Shown piece by piece: positions 17,622-25,624 of a stretch of 64,000 nt of DNA (its first letter is position 1; each line of letters opens with the position of its first letter). A program made the translations under genes and the position numbers. The stretch is from positions 248,001 through 312,000 of the forward strand of contig NZ_JAFFPR010000060.1 of the NCBI RefSeq assembly GCF_016918735.1. Direction: 5' to 3'. The notes under the pieces were generated by a model. The model had not been told where the DNA came from. It saw only the letters and a program-made list of their open reading frames with translations, and ran no database searches. This DNA comes from Leptospira abararensis (lineage in GTDB: Bacteria > Spirochaetota > Leptospiria > Leptospirales > Leptospiraceae).

Positions 17622-18326
17622 ATGGTTCGATCTATCGTAATCCTCTTGGTATTTTCCTCAGTTTTTACCGCTTGTGGTCTTAAGAACGAAAACAAAGCGG
17701 AATTGTCTATGCTTGCCGAAGGAGAACCCGCTCTCTACTTCTTGGGAGAAGTCGATAGCGATATCACCACTAGTTGTGGGCAAGCCACTCCGGCTACCAC
17801 AAGCACCACAGGAACGGGAACCACCACAGGAACCACAGGGTCAACTTCCACGACCAATAACACACGTTTCACGGTTATTTCCCAGTTGATCTTCAAAACC
17901 AAAGAAACTCTTAACCTACGTTTTACTTATGATAGCACACAGATCCAAGGAAAAATCGATCCACAACAAGGTTTTGTCCTTGCGGGCGGAGCATTTGGTA
18001 AAACGGTCCAAGGAACACAAGGTACTGTAGAATGGTTCAACCAAGGGATCAATATAGATACATCACTCCAAAGCGCACAACAAATCTCTTTCTTTAACTT
18101 AGAAATTACGCTGAACGGAACGTATAGTTCTTCTACTTCCTCCACCAACATTTTAAACTCATGTAATACATTAGATAGTGTGAATTGTACATCGGGAACT
18201 TCCACAACACAATGTTTTACTTCAGATAATAAAACTTGCCTTGTGCAAAACACAACAACAGATGCAAAGTCTGTGATCATCCGCGGAACATTAAAATGCA
18301 ACGCACCAAATATCGTTCCACAATAA
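17622..18326 (+). CDS. Lipoprotein with Thr-rich linker
   Basis: From the ATG at 17622 (a TTG three codons upstream is possible) the product is about 234 residues. It has a leader ending FTAC (Cys18 from this ATG), then a low-complexity Thr/Gly/Ser linker (about residues 65-88) and a beta-rich domain (VISQLIFKTKETLNLRFTYD onward). Four to six cysteines lie in the last 70 residues (LNSCNTL, NCTSG, TQCF, KTCLV, LKCN). It looks like a surface or periplasmic lipoprotein. No family is recognised. Confidence 0.7.
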   Translation: MVRSIVILLVFSSVFTACGLKNENKAELSMLAEGEPALYFLGEVDSDITTSCGQATPATTSTTGTGTTTGTTGSTSTTNNTRFTVISQLIFKTKETLNLRFTYDSTQIQGKIDPQQGFVLAGGAFGKTVQGTQGTVEWFNQGINIDTSLQSAQQISFFNLEITLNGTYSSSTSSTNILNSCNTLDSVNCTSGTSTTQCFTSDNKTCLVQNTTTDAKSVIIRGTLKCNAPNIVPQ

Positions 18327-18349
18327 AATCCAGCTAACGATCTTAAAGA

Positions 18350-20551
18350 TTGTATCGGTTCCTTTTTTGCTTTCTTTTACTCCCACTTTCGCTTTGGGCA
18401 GAAGGTGGAGTGGGACTTTGGCATTTAGGAACAAATCCAAACACTAAACTAACAGATCTTAGCCCCAAAGACTATAATTCTCTCTTCTATTTCGGATTCA
18501 CAAAAGATAGCCACTATTACCAAATCAATTTAGAAGAAAGCCCTTCAAGATACTTTCAATTTGAAAACGGGATGATTTCTGAGTTAGATTATGAGTTAAT
18601 ACAAAACGGAAAAATTGTCGCAAAGATCCAAACAGGGTTGGTTAGGAAAAAACTTCCGGAAGTTGCTTTTTCCGGAGGATTTGTTTTTCCTGCTAAAGAA
18701 AAGGGAACTTACCGATTTCGGATCCAATCCGATGATACACATAGAATTAATTTTCGAATTCGTGATGAATTCAGTTTATTACAGTACACAAAATCCATTT
18801 CCCTCTGGCAAGGTTTCTACTTTGGGCTTTGTATCTTAGTTTGCCTGCTATCTGCAACTCAATACATAATCTTAAGAGAAAAAATTTATCTGCTTCTGAC
18901 TTTTGCCACAGTATCGATTCTATTTACAAACGTTTTAAGATCTGGTTTATTTTATGAATATGGCTTTAGTGATTGTGAGTGGTTTTATAGATACGTACCT
19001 GGCCTTATTTCATTAAGTCCATTTGGACTAATTCTTTTTTTAAGAGAATTCCTTCAAACAAAACAGAAATACCCCAACGCAGATAGGTATTTGATTTTTT
19101 ATGCATATTCTTTGTTAACTTCCATTTTTATTGTCTTTATTGATCTACAGTTATACTTTCGATTTATCTATGCAAATAATCTAATGTTGTCTACAGCAAA
19201 TTTCGGTTATGCCATTTATTGCATGATAAACAAAAGAGAAAATGCAAATGTTTTGTTTTATGCATTTTTAGTCAGACAAATCAGCACAACCCTACTCATC
19301 CTCACTAACTTGGGACATTTACCATCATTTCCTTTTTTGTCTTCTGCCAATGAAATTGGGGCAGCACTTCAAATGACAATCTTCACGATTGCCATCTCTA
19401 AATTTCAAATTCAAACTCGCATCAGAAAAGAACAAACTGTAACCAAAGAAAATGCGGAGTTGGAAACTATGGTATTAGAACGAACCAAAGAACTACAAAC
19501 CCAAAAAGAGAAACTAGAAAGAGCCTTACTACAAATCAGTCATACAGAAAGCCAACTTGTATTTTCAGAAAAAATGTCTGAATTAGGCAAACTAGTGGCT
19601 GGTGTTGCTCATGAAATCAACAACCCGCTCAGTGCAATTAAAGCGTCGATAGAAACTTTAATTGAATCAAAAAACAATGAGATCAAAAACTTAGGGAACA
19701 AAGAAAATATCTATTCCTCACTCGCCCCGAAAGAAATCAAAACCATCAAACAAATGTTTACCTATCAATCTGATTTTGGGCTTGTCGCAAGTTACACCGA
19801 ACGAAAGGATAAAAAAGCAGATCTCAAACAAACCTGCAAAGACAATGATTTAGATTTGGATGACGGAATGTTGGAAAGATTCTTAGATGTGGGAATTACC
19901 AAGTTATACGATGAAGAAATAGCCCTACTAAAATCAGGACAGGAAAAACTTTCCAATCTAATTTTTGAAGAAAAAAATTTCAAACTCCATTTATCTATCA
20001 TTCAAATAGCAGTAGACCGATCTTCAAAAATCATATTAGCTCTCAAAAACTTTTCTCGTGTGACAAAAGCAGAAGAGAGGAGGATCTTCACTTTACTTGA
20101 TAATATAGAAACAGTATTGACAATTTATCAATATAGAATGCGAGGAAAAGTTTCTTTAAAAAAAACATTTTTAACGGACGCAACGATTCTTGGTTGGCCG
20201 GAAGATTTAATTCGAGTATGGACAAATTTGATTATGAATGGACTGGAAGCCATGAACCAAAAAGGGAATCTTATGATCACTACAGAAAAACATGGAAATT
20301 TAGTTGAGATCAAAGTAATAGACAATGGCCCTGGAATTCCATTAGAGATTCAGAAAAAAATCTTTGATCCTTTTTTCACAACTAAGAATCACGGTGAAGG
20401 AACAGGGATGGGACTTGGCATTACAAAATCAATCATTGAAAAACACAAAGGGAATATCTATATAGAATCTGAACCTGGAAGAACTTGTTTCTCCATTCAG
20501 TTACCAATCATCGAATTCATTGACCCCAATGAACCATTCGTCGAAGAATGA
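18350..20551 (+). CDS. 7TMR-DISM sensor histidine kinase
   Basis: The 733-residue protein begins with a signal peptide (cleavage near LWA), a periplasmic beta domain (residues 20-150, 7TMR-DISMED-like), seven hydrophobic helices (about 155-345) and a coiled coil. The kinase core has the H-box VAHEINNPLSAIK with His421, the N-box LIMNGLEAM, and the G boxes DNGPGIP and GTGMGLGI, with FDPFFTT between. About 120 residues are inserted between the H-box helix and the second dimerisation helix (about 450-570). The start is TTG at 18350 with no clear ribosome site. No response regulator lies adjacent. Confidence 0.85.
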   Translation: MYRFLFCFLLLPLSLWAEGGVGLWHLGTNPNTKLTDLSPKDYNSLFYFGFTKDSHYYQINLEESPSRYFQFENGMISELDYELIQNGKIVAKIQTGLVRKKLPEVAFSGGFVFPAKEKGTYRFRIQSDDTHRINFRIRDEFSLLQYTKSISLWQGFYFGLCILVCLLSATQYIILREKIYLLLTFATVSILFTNVLRSGLFYEYGFSDCEWFYRYVPGLISLSPFGLILFLREFLQTKQKYPNADRYLIFYAYSLLTSIFIVFIDLQLYFRFIYANNLMLSTANFGYAIYCMINKRENANVLFYAFLVRQISTTLLILTNLGHLPSFPFLSSANEIGAALQMTIFTIAISKFQIQTRIRKEQTVTKENAELETMVLERTKELQTQKEKLERALLQISHTESQLVFSEKMSELGKLVAGVAHEINNPLSAIKASIETLIESKNNEIKNLGNKENIYSSLAPKEIKTIKQMFTYQSDFGLVASYTERKDKKADLKQTCKDNDLDLDDGMLERFLDVGITKLYDEEIALLKSGQEKLSNLIFEEKNFKLHLSIIQIAVDRSSKIILALKNFSRVTKAEERRIFTLLDNIETVLTIYQYRMRGKVSLKKTFLTDATILGWPEDLIRVWTNLIMNGLEAMNQKGNLMITTEKHGNLVEIKVIDNGPGIPLEIQKKIFDPFFTTKNHGEGTGMGLGITKSIIEKHKGNIYIESEPGRTCFSIQLPIIEFIDPNEPFVEE

Positions 20552-20560
20552 TTATGATTA

Positions 20561-21514
20561 TTAAGTAAGGCGATCTAATTGCTCCACAAATAACTTCCGT
20601 TCGGAGCTATCTGGGAATTGATTTAAAAAACCAAGTAGAAAGTTTTTTTCAGAATTTAGTTCTTCGTGCAACATTGCAGATATTTTCTTAGATTCCATCA
20701 GGCCCAGGATATAAGATTCATCAGAAGTGTTTCTTTCTTCTTTTTTGAATACAGATTCTAACTTTCTTTTTTCCAAAAGGCCAAGTTGGTTACGAAGGAC
20801 AAGGACAGGATATGTAAATAATCCATTTTTAAAATCTTTCAAAAATTCCTTACCACTTGTGCTAGAATCTACAAAATAATCCAAACAATCGTCTTTCTTT
20901 TGGAAGAGTTTACCCAACCTAACACCGAAATCGCGAATGACAGCCCTTTCCTTTTTGGATTTGTTAGCAAGGATTGCTGCGGATTCTGTACAAACTCCAA
21001 ATAACGAAGCAGTTTTTCCATAAATGATGGAATCGTAAATTTTTAAGGATATTTTAGGATTTTTTTCCCATTCCATTTGCAACAGTTCACTCACGGATAG
21101 GTCCTTTAATACTTGGGAAAAAATTTCCATAAGTTCTGGATTCCCAAGTGAGTTGAGTCGACTGATTCCGCAAGCCAAGAGATAGTCGCCGGCAAGGATG
21201 GCAGTTTTGTCTCCAAATAAGGATCCAATGGTGGGTTTACCACGACGGATAGGAGCATTATCTACTACATCATCATGAAGTAAACTCGCAGCATGGATGA
21301 GTTCGGCAACACTTCCTACATCAAGCCAACTTACGTCCGTTACACCCAGAAATTGACAAAATAAATAATGTGAGAATGGACGGATCCGTTTTCCACCAGA
21401 AGTGATTACATGTTTTTTTATTTTTTTAAGAACGGGAATATCTTCTTTGATGATTCCATCCAAATTTTTATCAAACTTAGCTAAGATGGATTGGATTCGA
21501 AGATTTGATTTCAT
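20561..21514 (-). CDS. Polyprenyl diphosphate synthase
   Basis: The 317-residue protein has both aspartate-rich motifs of trans-isoprenyl diphosphate synthases: LLHDDVVDNAPIRRG (first, near residue 75) and KKDDCLDYFVD (second, near 205), plus GGKRIRP near the N-terminus. It condenses isopentenyl diphosphate with an allylic primer. Bulky residues just before the first motif are absent, so a long-chain product for the menaquinone side chain is plausible. The stop is 2 bp before the neighbouring kinase gene's end region, and the SirB1 gene lies immediately upstream, giving an operon. Confidence 0.9.
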   Translation of the reverse strand: MKSNLRIQSILAKFDKNLDGIIKEDIPVLKKIKKHVITSGGKRIRPFSHYLFCQFLGVTDVSWLDVGSVAELIHAASLLHDDVVDNAPIRRGKPTIGSLFGDKTAILAGDYLLACGISRLNSLGNPELMEIFSQVLKDLSVSELLQMEWEKNPKISLKIYDSIIYGKTASLFGVCTESAAILANKSKKERAVIRDFGVRLGKLFQKKDDCLDYFVDSSTSGKEFLKDFKNGLFTYPVLVLRNQLGLLEKRKLESVFKKEERNTSDESYILGLMESKKISAMLHEELNSEKNFLLGFLNQFPDSSERKLFVEQLDRLT

Positions 21515-21517
21515 TCT

Positions 21518-22411
21518 TTATTCCACATGCGTGGATCTGCTTTCTAAAATCTGCAGGTGGTCCTTAATGATATTTTCCATTTCTTTTGTTTGGTTGTCTC
21601 TGTAAATATGGATTAGATTCCGACACATACGTTTGATCATAGAAAGTGTAGATGCTTTTGTGAAATATTTTGGTGAATTGGTATATCCGTTCGCTTCTAA
21701 AAACTTTTCACAAGTAAACTTGTCTAACAAAACGCCACCATGGAATGGATCAATATAGGTAAAGTATCCTTCCGATTCATATTGCAAAAGAAAATGAAGT
21801 GGCAAATTGGTTCCATAAAGTGGCAATCCCAACCGTTGTCCAACTAACAAATAGACTACGGACAAAGAAATGGGAATCCCTAACCGACTTTTGATTACTT
21901 GGAATAAATAAGAATTACCAGGATCATTATAATTCTGGATATTTCCAACAAAACCTTCTTCTTGGAATAAAACCTGACAAAGGATTTGGACTTTGAGTTC
22001 GTCGGTTAAATAACCGGAATGATCATCATAGAGTTCTGAAACACGAAGCGCAATCCGATCCAACTCATGTTTAATTTCAGCATAGTTTTGATCAGGAAAT
22101 CCAATACTAGACAATTGAACTGCCATCTCTTCCAAATCTTTATAATGGTTTGTATTCCCACGTAACGTGAGTTTAAAGAAAGAATGGCGAAGTCTATGAC
22201 GAGTGATTTCCGATTTTAGATTACGCGCTTGTACTCGAAGGTAAGGGTCTTTTACTTCTTCCAAAGCAGATTCTAACTGGATCTGCCATGGAATTCGGGA
22301 AGCGATGAGTTTTAATAAAAAACGTTTTTTTTCAGGAGGAGCAACTTCCCAATCATACAGAAGACGAGTGATATCGTCAGGATAAAAATCAGGAAAAGAA
22401 GTTTGTCCCAT
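21518..22411 (-). CDS. SirB1-family transglutaminase-like protein
   Basis: The 297-residue protein contains the SirB1/Transglut_core2 block (SRLGIPISLSVVYLLVGQRLGLPLYG, split by family consensus, with LPLHFLLQY), near residues 170-205. A charged helical N-terminal half precedes it and a helical tail follows (MIKRMCRNLIHIYR). No catalytic Cys is obvious in the core, so it may be a non-enzymatic partner. It is probably co-transcribed with the polyprenyl synthase gene just downstream (3 bp). Confidence 0.8.
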   Translation of the reverse strand: MGQTSFPDFYPDDITRLLYDWEVAPPEKKRFLLKLIASRIPWQIQLESALEEVKDPYLRVQARNLKSEITRHRLRHSFFKLTLRGNTNHYKDLEEMAVQLSSIGFPDQNYAEIKHELDRIALRVSELYDDHSGYLTDELKVQILCQVLFQEEGFVGNIQNYNDPGNSYLFQVIKSRLGIPISLSVVYLLVGQRLGLPLYGTNLPLHFLLQYESEGYFTYIDPFHGGVLLDKFTCEKFLEANGYTNSPKYFTKASTLSMIKRMCRNLIHIYRDNQTKEMENIIKDHLQILESRSTHVE

Positions 22412-22459
22412 ACAAAAACTATTTATAAAAAATCAAAAATGTCAATCGAATCTGAAAGT

Positions 22460-23272
22460 TTATACTAATTCCGCAAGTGCTTGTGCTTCTTGTTCTTTGT
22501 TCGGAGGAGTTCCATGCCATTTAGGATTGTTTTCCATATAAGAAACACCTTTTCCTAAAATAGTTCTAAACACAATCAGTGTTGGTCCACCTGTATGTTG
22601 TTTTGCTTTCGCAAAGGCAGCAAAGATATCTTCCATATTATGTCCGTCTGCATTGATTACATTCCAACCAAACATCTCAAACTTTTTATCCAATGGTTCT
22701 AACTTCATTACTTCTTCTGTGTTACCATCGATTTGGATGTAGTTACGATCCATAAAGGCAATGAGGTTATCAGTTTTGAAGTGGACTGCAGATTGTGCGG
22801 CTTCCCAAGTCATTCCTTCACCACATTCCCCATCAGATATGCATGTATAAATTTTATATGTCTCTTTTTTTAGTCTCGCACCAAGTGCCAAACCAACAGA
22901 AACAGATAAACCTTGCCCCAGAGATCCAGAACTAGATTCGATTCCCTTCATATAACGAGTGGAAGGGTGGCCTTGGAGATAAGAATTGATATTTCTAAAT
23001 GTAAGTAAATCTTCTACGGGGAAATATCCTGAAAGTCCCATGGAAGCATAACGAACCGCACAGACGTGACCATTAGAAAGAATGAGTCGGTCTCTTTCTG
23101 GCCATTCAGGATTTTTTGGATCATGATTCAAAATAGAAGTATAAAGTGCCGCGTAAATATCAGCAAGTCCAAGAGGACCACCTGGGTGACCTGAGTTTGC
23201 AGCCGTTACCATTTTGATCACTTGGATTCGGATATCTTTTGCAAATTTTTTTGCGACTTCAATTTTTTCCAT
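22460..23272 (-). CDS. Transketolase N-terminal subunit
   Basis: The 270-residue product covers the thiamine-diphosphate-binding N-terminal half of transketolase: SGHPGGPLG near residue 28, [16 protein letters not shown], and the TPP motif [14 protein letters not shown]...[13 protein letters not shown] chose the ATG at 23272 because AAGGA lies about 7 bp upstream; the ATG at 23278 has no spacing. The C-terminal (pyrimidine-binding) half is not next to it: the following gene is the SirB1 protein. Activity needs a separately encoded partner subunit. Confidence 0.88.
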   Translation of the reverse strand: MEKIEVAKKFAKDIRIQVIKMVTAANSGHPGGPLGLADIYAALYTSILNHDPKNPEWPERDRLILSNGHVCAVRYASMGLSGYFPVEDLLTFRNINSYLQGHPSTRYMKGIESSSGSLGQGLSVSVGLALGARLKKETYKIYTCISDGECGEGMTWEAAQSAVHFKTDNLIAFMDRNYIQIDGNTEEVMKLEPLDKKFEMFGWNVINADGHNMEDIFAAFAKAKQHTGGPTLIVFRTILGKGVSYMENNPKWHGTPPNKEQEAQALAELV

Positions 23273-23281
23273 GAACATTCC

Positions 23282-23671
23282 TTAAAGCGGTTTTGATTGA
23301 AATAAAAACAGACCGGAGATATAAACAATCGTGTACAATGGCAAAAAGATGTAATGCAATTTTACGTGTAGGTTTCGTTTTCTTTTCCATCCCAAATAAC
23401 CCATACACAACATAAGAACGAGGGCTATGGCTGCAAAAAAACGATGGATATGAATGATGATTTCTGGCGCCATTGGATAAATTTGGTGTTCCGTTATGCC
23501 ACCTAACAAATATTTCATGCTTAGTAAGTAGACTGCGGCAGATAAATTTGCTAAAATCCCGATGGTATTGAAAAACCTATGTCGGTTTTGGTCCTTCTTT
23601 CGAAAAAAATAACCCAAATAGAATCCAATAAGGGAGACCGTCATGAGAGAATTGACCAAAAACAGTGCCAT
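23282..23671 (-). CDS. Small 4-TM membrane protein, DUF420-like
   Basis: The 129-residue protein has four hydrophobic helices with histidines near the membrane (HIHRFFAAIALVLMLCMGY, then NLHVKLHYIFLPLYTIVYISG). The paired histidines resemble small haem-handling proteins (DUF420/CtaM type), which is a guess from pattern only. It ends 9 bp before the transketolase start (at 23272), and its own ATG at 23671 is the likely operon start. Confidence 0.6.
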   Translation of the reverse strand: MALFLVNSLMTVSLIGFYLGYFFRKKDQNRHRFFNTIGILANLSAAVYLLSMKYLLGGITEHQIYPMAPEIIIHIHRFFAAIALVLMLCMGYLGWKRKRNLHVKLHYIFLPLYTIVYISGLFLFQSKPL

Positions 23672-23717
23672 CTCCTGTCATTCTGATAGAATCCACCTCC
23701 GCTCAAAGAATTTTTAT

Positions 23718-23746
23718 TTGACCTTAACGGCTTTTCACAAAAATTG
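23718..23746 (+). promoter_or_regulatory. Candidate promoter of the tRNA pair
   Basis: TTGACC (23718-23723) and a weak AAAATT/AAATTG -10 (about 23740-23746) precede the tRNA-Thr gene by about 10 bp. The -10 is poor, so this is tentative. Confidence 0.35.
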
Positions 23747-23755
23747 GAAATGCAT

Positions 23756-23827
23756 GCCGCCTTAGCTCAGTGGTAGAGCAGCTGTTTTGTAAACAGCCGG
23801 TCGGAGGTTCAAATCCCTCAGGCGGCT
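23756..23827 (+). tRNA. tRNA-Thr (anticodon TGT)
   Basis: The 72-nt cloverleaf can be drawn by eye. Acceptor GCCGCCT pairs with AGGCGGC (23820-23826), the D-arm is AGCTCAGTGGTAGAGC, and the anticodon stem GCTGT/ACAGC holds loop TTTGTAA with TGT at its centre. The T-arm is GGAGG-TTCAAAT-CCCTC-like. The discriminator is T23827. CCA is not encoded. Confidence 0.93.
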
Positions 23828-23835
23828 TCATGCAC

Positions 23836-23910
<75 letters not shown>

Positions 23911-23923
<13 letters not shown>

Positions 23924-23984
23924 AACTAAGTTCCGATTCAAAGGAACAAAACTCCCAACTAACAAGAAACTGAAGGATTCGAAT
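23911..23984 (+). repeat. Direct repeat, copy 1 (includes tRNA-Tyr 3' end)
   Basis: These 74 nt start in the T-stem of tRNA-Tyr (CCTTCCCTGCCCA) and end in GAAGGATTCGAAT. They match 24097-24170 with two substitutions (C/A and G/C). The end carries GAAGGATTCGAA, the reverse complement of the tRNA T-arm TTCGAATCCTTC. The copies are 186 bp apart. Confidence 0.9.
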
Positions 23985-24015
23985 AGAACCCGAGCGACTG
24001 CGACAATAGGAGTAG

Positions 24016-24034
24016 TTTCCGCACGATGCGGAAA
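24016..24034. other. Perfect hairpin between the repeat copies
   Basis: TTTCCGCA-CGA-TGCGGAAA gives an 8-bp stem with a 3-nt loop inside the unusually GC-rich spacer between the two direct repeats. There is no T-run, so it is not a classical terminator; it may be a processing or structural element of the tRNA precursor. Confidence 0.55.
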
Positions 24035-24096
24035 AGCGAGCGGTGACGGGCCCGAGCAAGCGAAGCCAGGATGGCGGAGCGAAGGGTGGGCGAATG

Positions 24097-24170
24097 CCTT
24101 CCCTGCCCAAACTAAGTTCCGATTCAAAGGAAAAAAACTCCCAACTAACAACAAACTGAAGGATTCGAAT
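24097..24170 (+). repeat. Direct repeat, copy 2 (tRNA-Tyr 3' end remnant)
   Basis: This copy repeats the tRNA-Tyr 3' end sequence (CCTTCCCTGCCCA) without the rest of the tRNA, followed by the same 61 downstream bases. The layout of a tRNA 3' end and a second copy nearby resembles att sites, but the interval holds no integrase or other gene. Confidence 0.88.
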
Positions 24171-24197
24171 CGTTCCCCTTAGTGATTGCGATCTACC

Positions 24198-24656
24198 CTA
24201 AATCACCCAGTTCTGCATCTTAGTTCGATAGAAATAATACGCCCCGTCTTTTTTCCTTTGCAACTGAACTCCAAACTGACCTCGTTTGGAACGTACAACG
24301 GATACAAAATTCAAAGTCTCTTGGCCTTCCCAGAAAACTGTAGGATATATTTGTTTGCCTGATCCATCATAGAAGGCCCATTGTGTTTCTTCGGTATCTG
24401 ATAGTTCTTCGGTAAAAAACTGATCTAAACTTATTTCTGTTTCTGGTAAATGCATACAATTGACAGAAGGAGAAATTGGATTTCGCCCAAATACATGGAT
24501 GGGTTTTTGTTTACAAAAACGAATTTGATCTCGGGAAGAACCAACAAGTTCTAATCTTAAAGTTTGTTCTGGTGTGACTAAAAAATTAGATAACACAGGA
24601 TAGGTGAAACAAAGTAAACTTAGAGCGATAGAAAAAAGATAAAATTTACGGTTCAT
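24198..24656 (-). CDS. Small exported protein, unknown
   Basis: The 152-residue protein has a hydrophobic leader (residues 6-24) and two cysteines (RFCKQ, NCMHL) in its N-terminal half, then a beta-rich C-terminus (TVFWEGQETLNFVSVVRSKRG). I recognise no family. It is the last gene of the operon, overlapping the TPR-like gene by 4 bp (ATGA). Confidence 0.7.
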   Translation of the reverse strand: MNRKFYLFSIALSLLCFTYPVLSNFLVTPEQTLRLELVGSSRDQIRFCKQKPIHVFGRNPISPSVNCMHLPETEISLDQFFTEELSDTEETQWAFYDGSGKQIYPTVFWEGQETLNFVSVVRSKRGQFGVQLQRKKDGAYYFYRTKMQNWVI

Positions 24657-25624
24657 TGGTTTGTCCCCGGAAAGAGTAATGTTAAAAATTCATTTCCTTC
24701 TCTTTCCGCTAAAATGCGAATGCTTCTTTCATACTGTTTCCAGGAATTGTTGGCAGTCGGAGAACAATAAAAATACAACAGGGTTTCGATTTCATCTGAG
24801 GATGACTGACTAAATTTAAATGTAGAACACATCTCCTTTGTATTTCCGTTGAATACGAGAGATTTTGTGGTTTCTAAATCGGATCTTGGTTTGGATCCAA
24901 AACTCCCACTCATACGAAAGTAACGAGCAGACAATTCATATTCTGTTGTTTGGCGGTAATATACCCCCATCAAATACAAAACATCTGATTTTTCTTGCTC
25001 CGACCGTTCGGTTTCTGGTTCCCCGAGGATCGTTTTTAAAAATTCCTTACCAGAGTCAGCCCCGATTTTAAATTCAGAAATCCCAATGAATAATGGAGTT
25101 TTGGCCATAGACGGATTCTCGGAGTAAATCGATAAAATCGCTTTATATTGTTTGCGTTTCAAAAGAATGATGGAGGCAAACTCATATAACTTTTGTGAGT
25201 TGGCTATTTTTAGATGCTCTGAAAGTTCACTAGACTTATCTGATGAGGCCTTCGATGCTAATACATAAGTAGCGGAAAGTTCCGATACACCAATCGGTTT
25301 ATAAATCTCTATTAGATGAGACCAAATCCAACCTCTTTCTTTTGAGGGTATGAGGGATGGAAACTTACTTCCTAAAAACAAAGCATCCAAAAGTTTCCCA
25401 TGTTTTTTATACAAAAAGAAAAGTCTCGAAACCACAGCCTTTTGTAACTTTCCGGATGGTTTTTGACTGAGAGCCTTTTCATATAAGGGAATGGCAAAAA
25501 GTGTATTCACCTGTTCCATTTCATACCCCTCTTCGTAATACGAATTGGCAGAAAGAGAAAGATTAAATACAAACGAGAATAGAATGATACAAAAAGAAAT
25601 GAGTTGTATGCGATTTGTTTTCAA
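24653..25624 (-). CDS. Exported TPR-like helical-repeat protein
   Basis: The 323-residue product has a signal peptide (cleavage near LSA) and then helical pairs with TPR-like spacing (YYEEGYEMEQVNTLFAIPLY, LLYLMGVYYRQTTEYELSARYF). It probably acts in the periplasm, holding partners for the neighbouring PBP. The start is TTG at 25624, directly after the PBP stop. No exact family is named. Confidence 0.7.
   Translation of the reverse strand: MKTNRIQLISFCIILFSFVFNLSLSANSYYEEGYEMEQVNTLFAIPLYEKALSQKPSGKLQKAVVSRLFFLYKKHGKLLDALFLGSKFPSLIPSKERGWIWSHLIEIYKPIGVSELSATYVLASKASSDKSSELSEHLKIANSQKLYEFASIILLKRKQYKAILSIYSENPSMAKTPLFIGISEFKIGADSGKEFLKTILGEPETERSEQEKSDVLYLMGVYYRQTTEYELSARYFRMSGSFGSKPRSDLETTKSLVFNGNTKEMCSTFKFSQSSSDEIETLLYFYCSPTANNSWKQYERSIRILAEREGNEFLTLLFPGTNQ

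Noticed and set aside
17795..17860. ACC/ACA-rich tract as a possible microsatellite
   Set aside because: It encodes a Thr-rich linker with mixed codons and has no exact tandem unit long enough to call.
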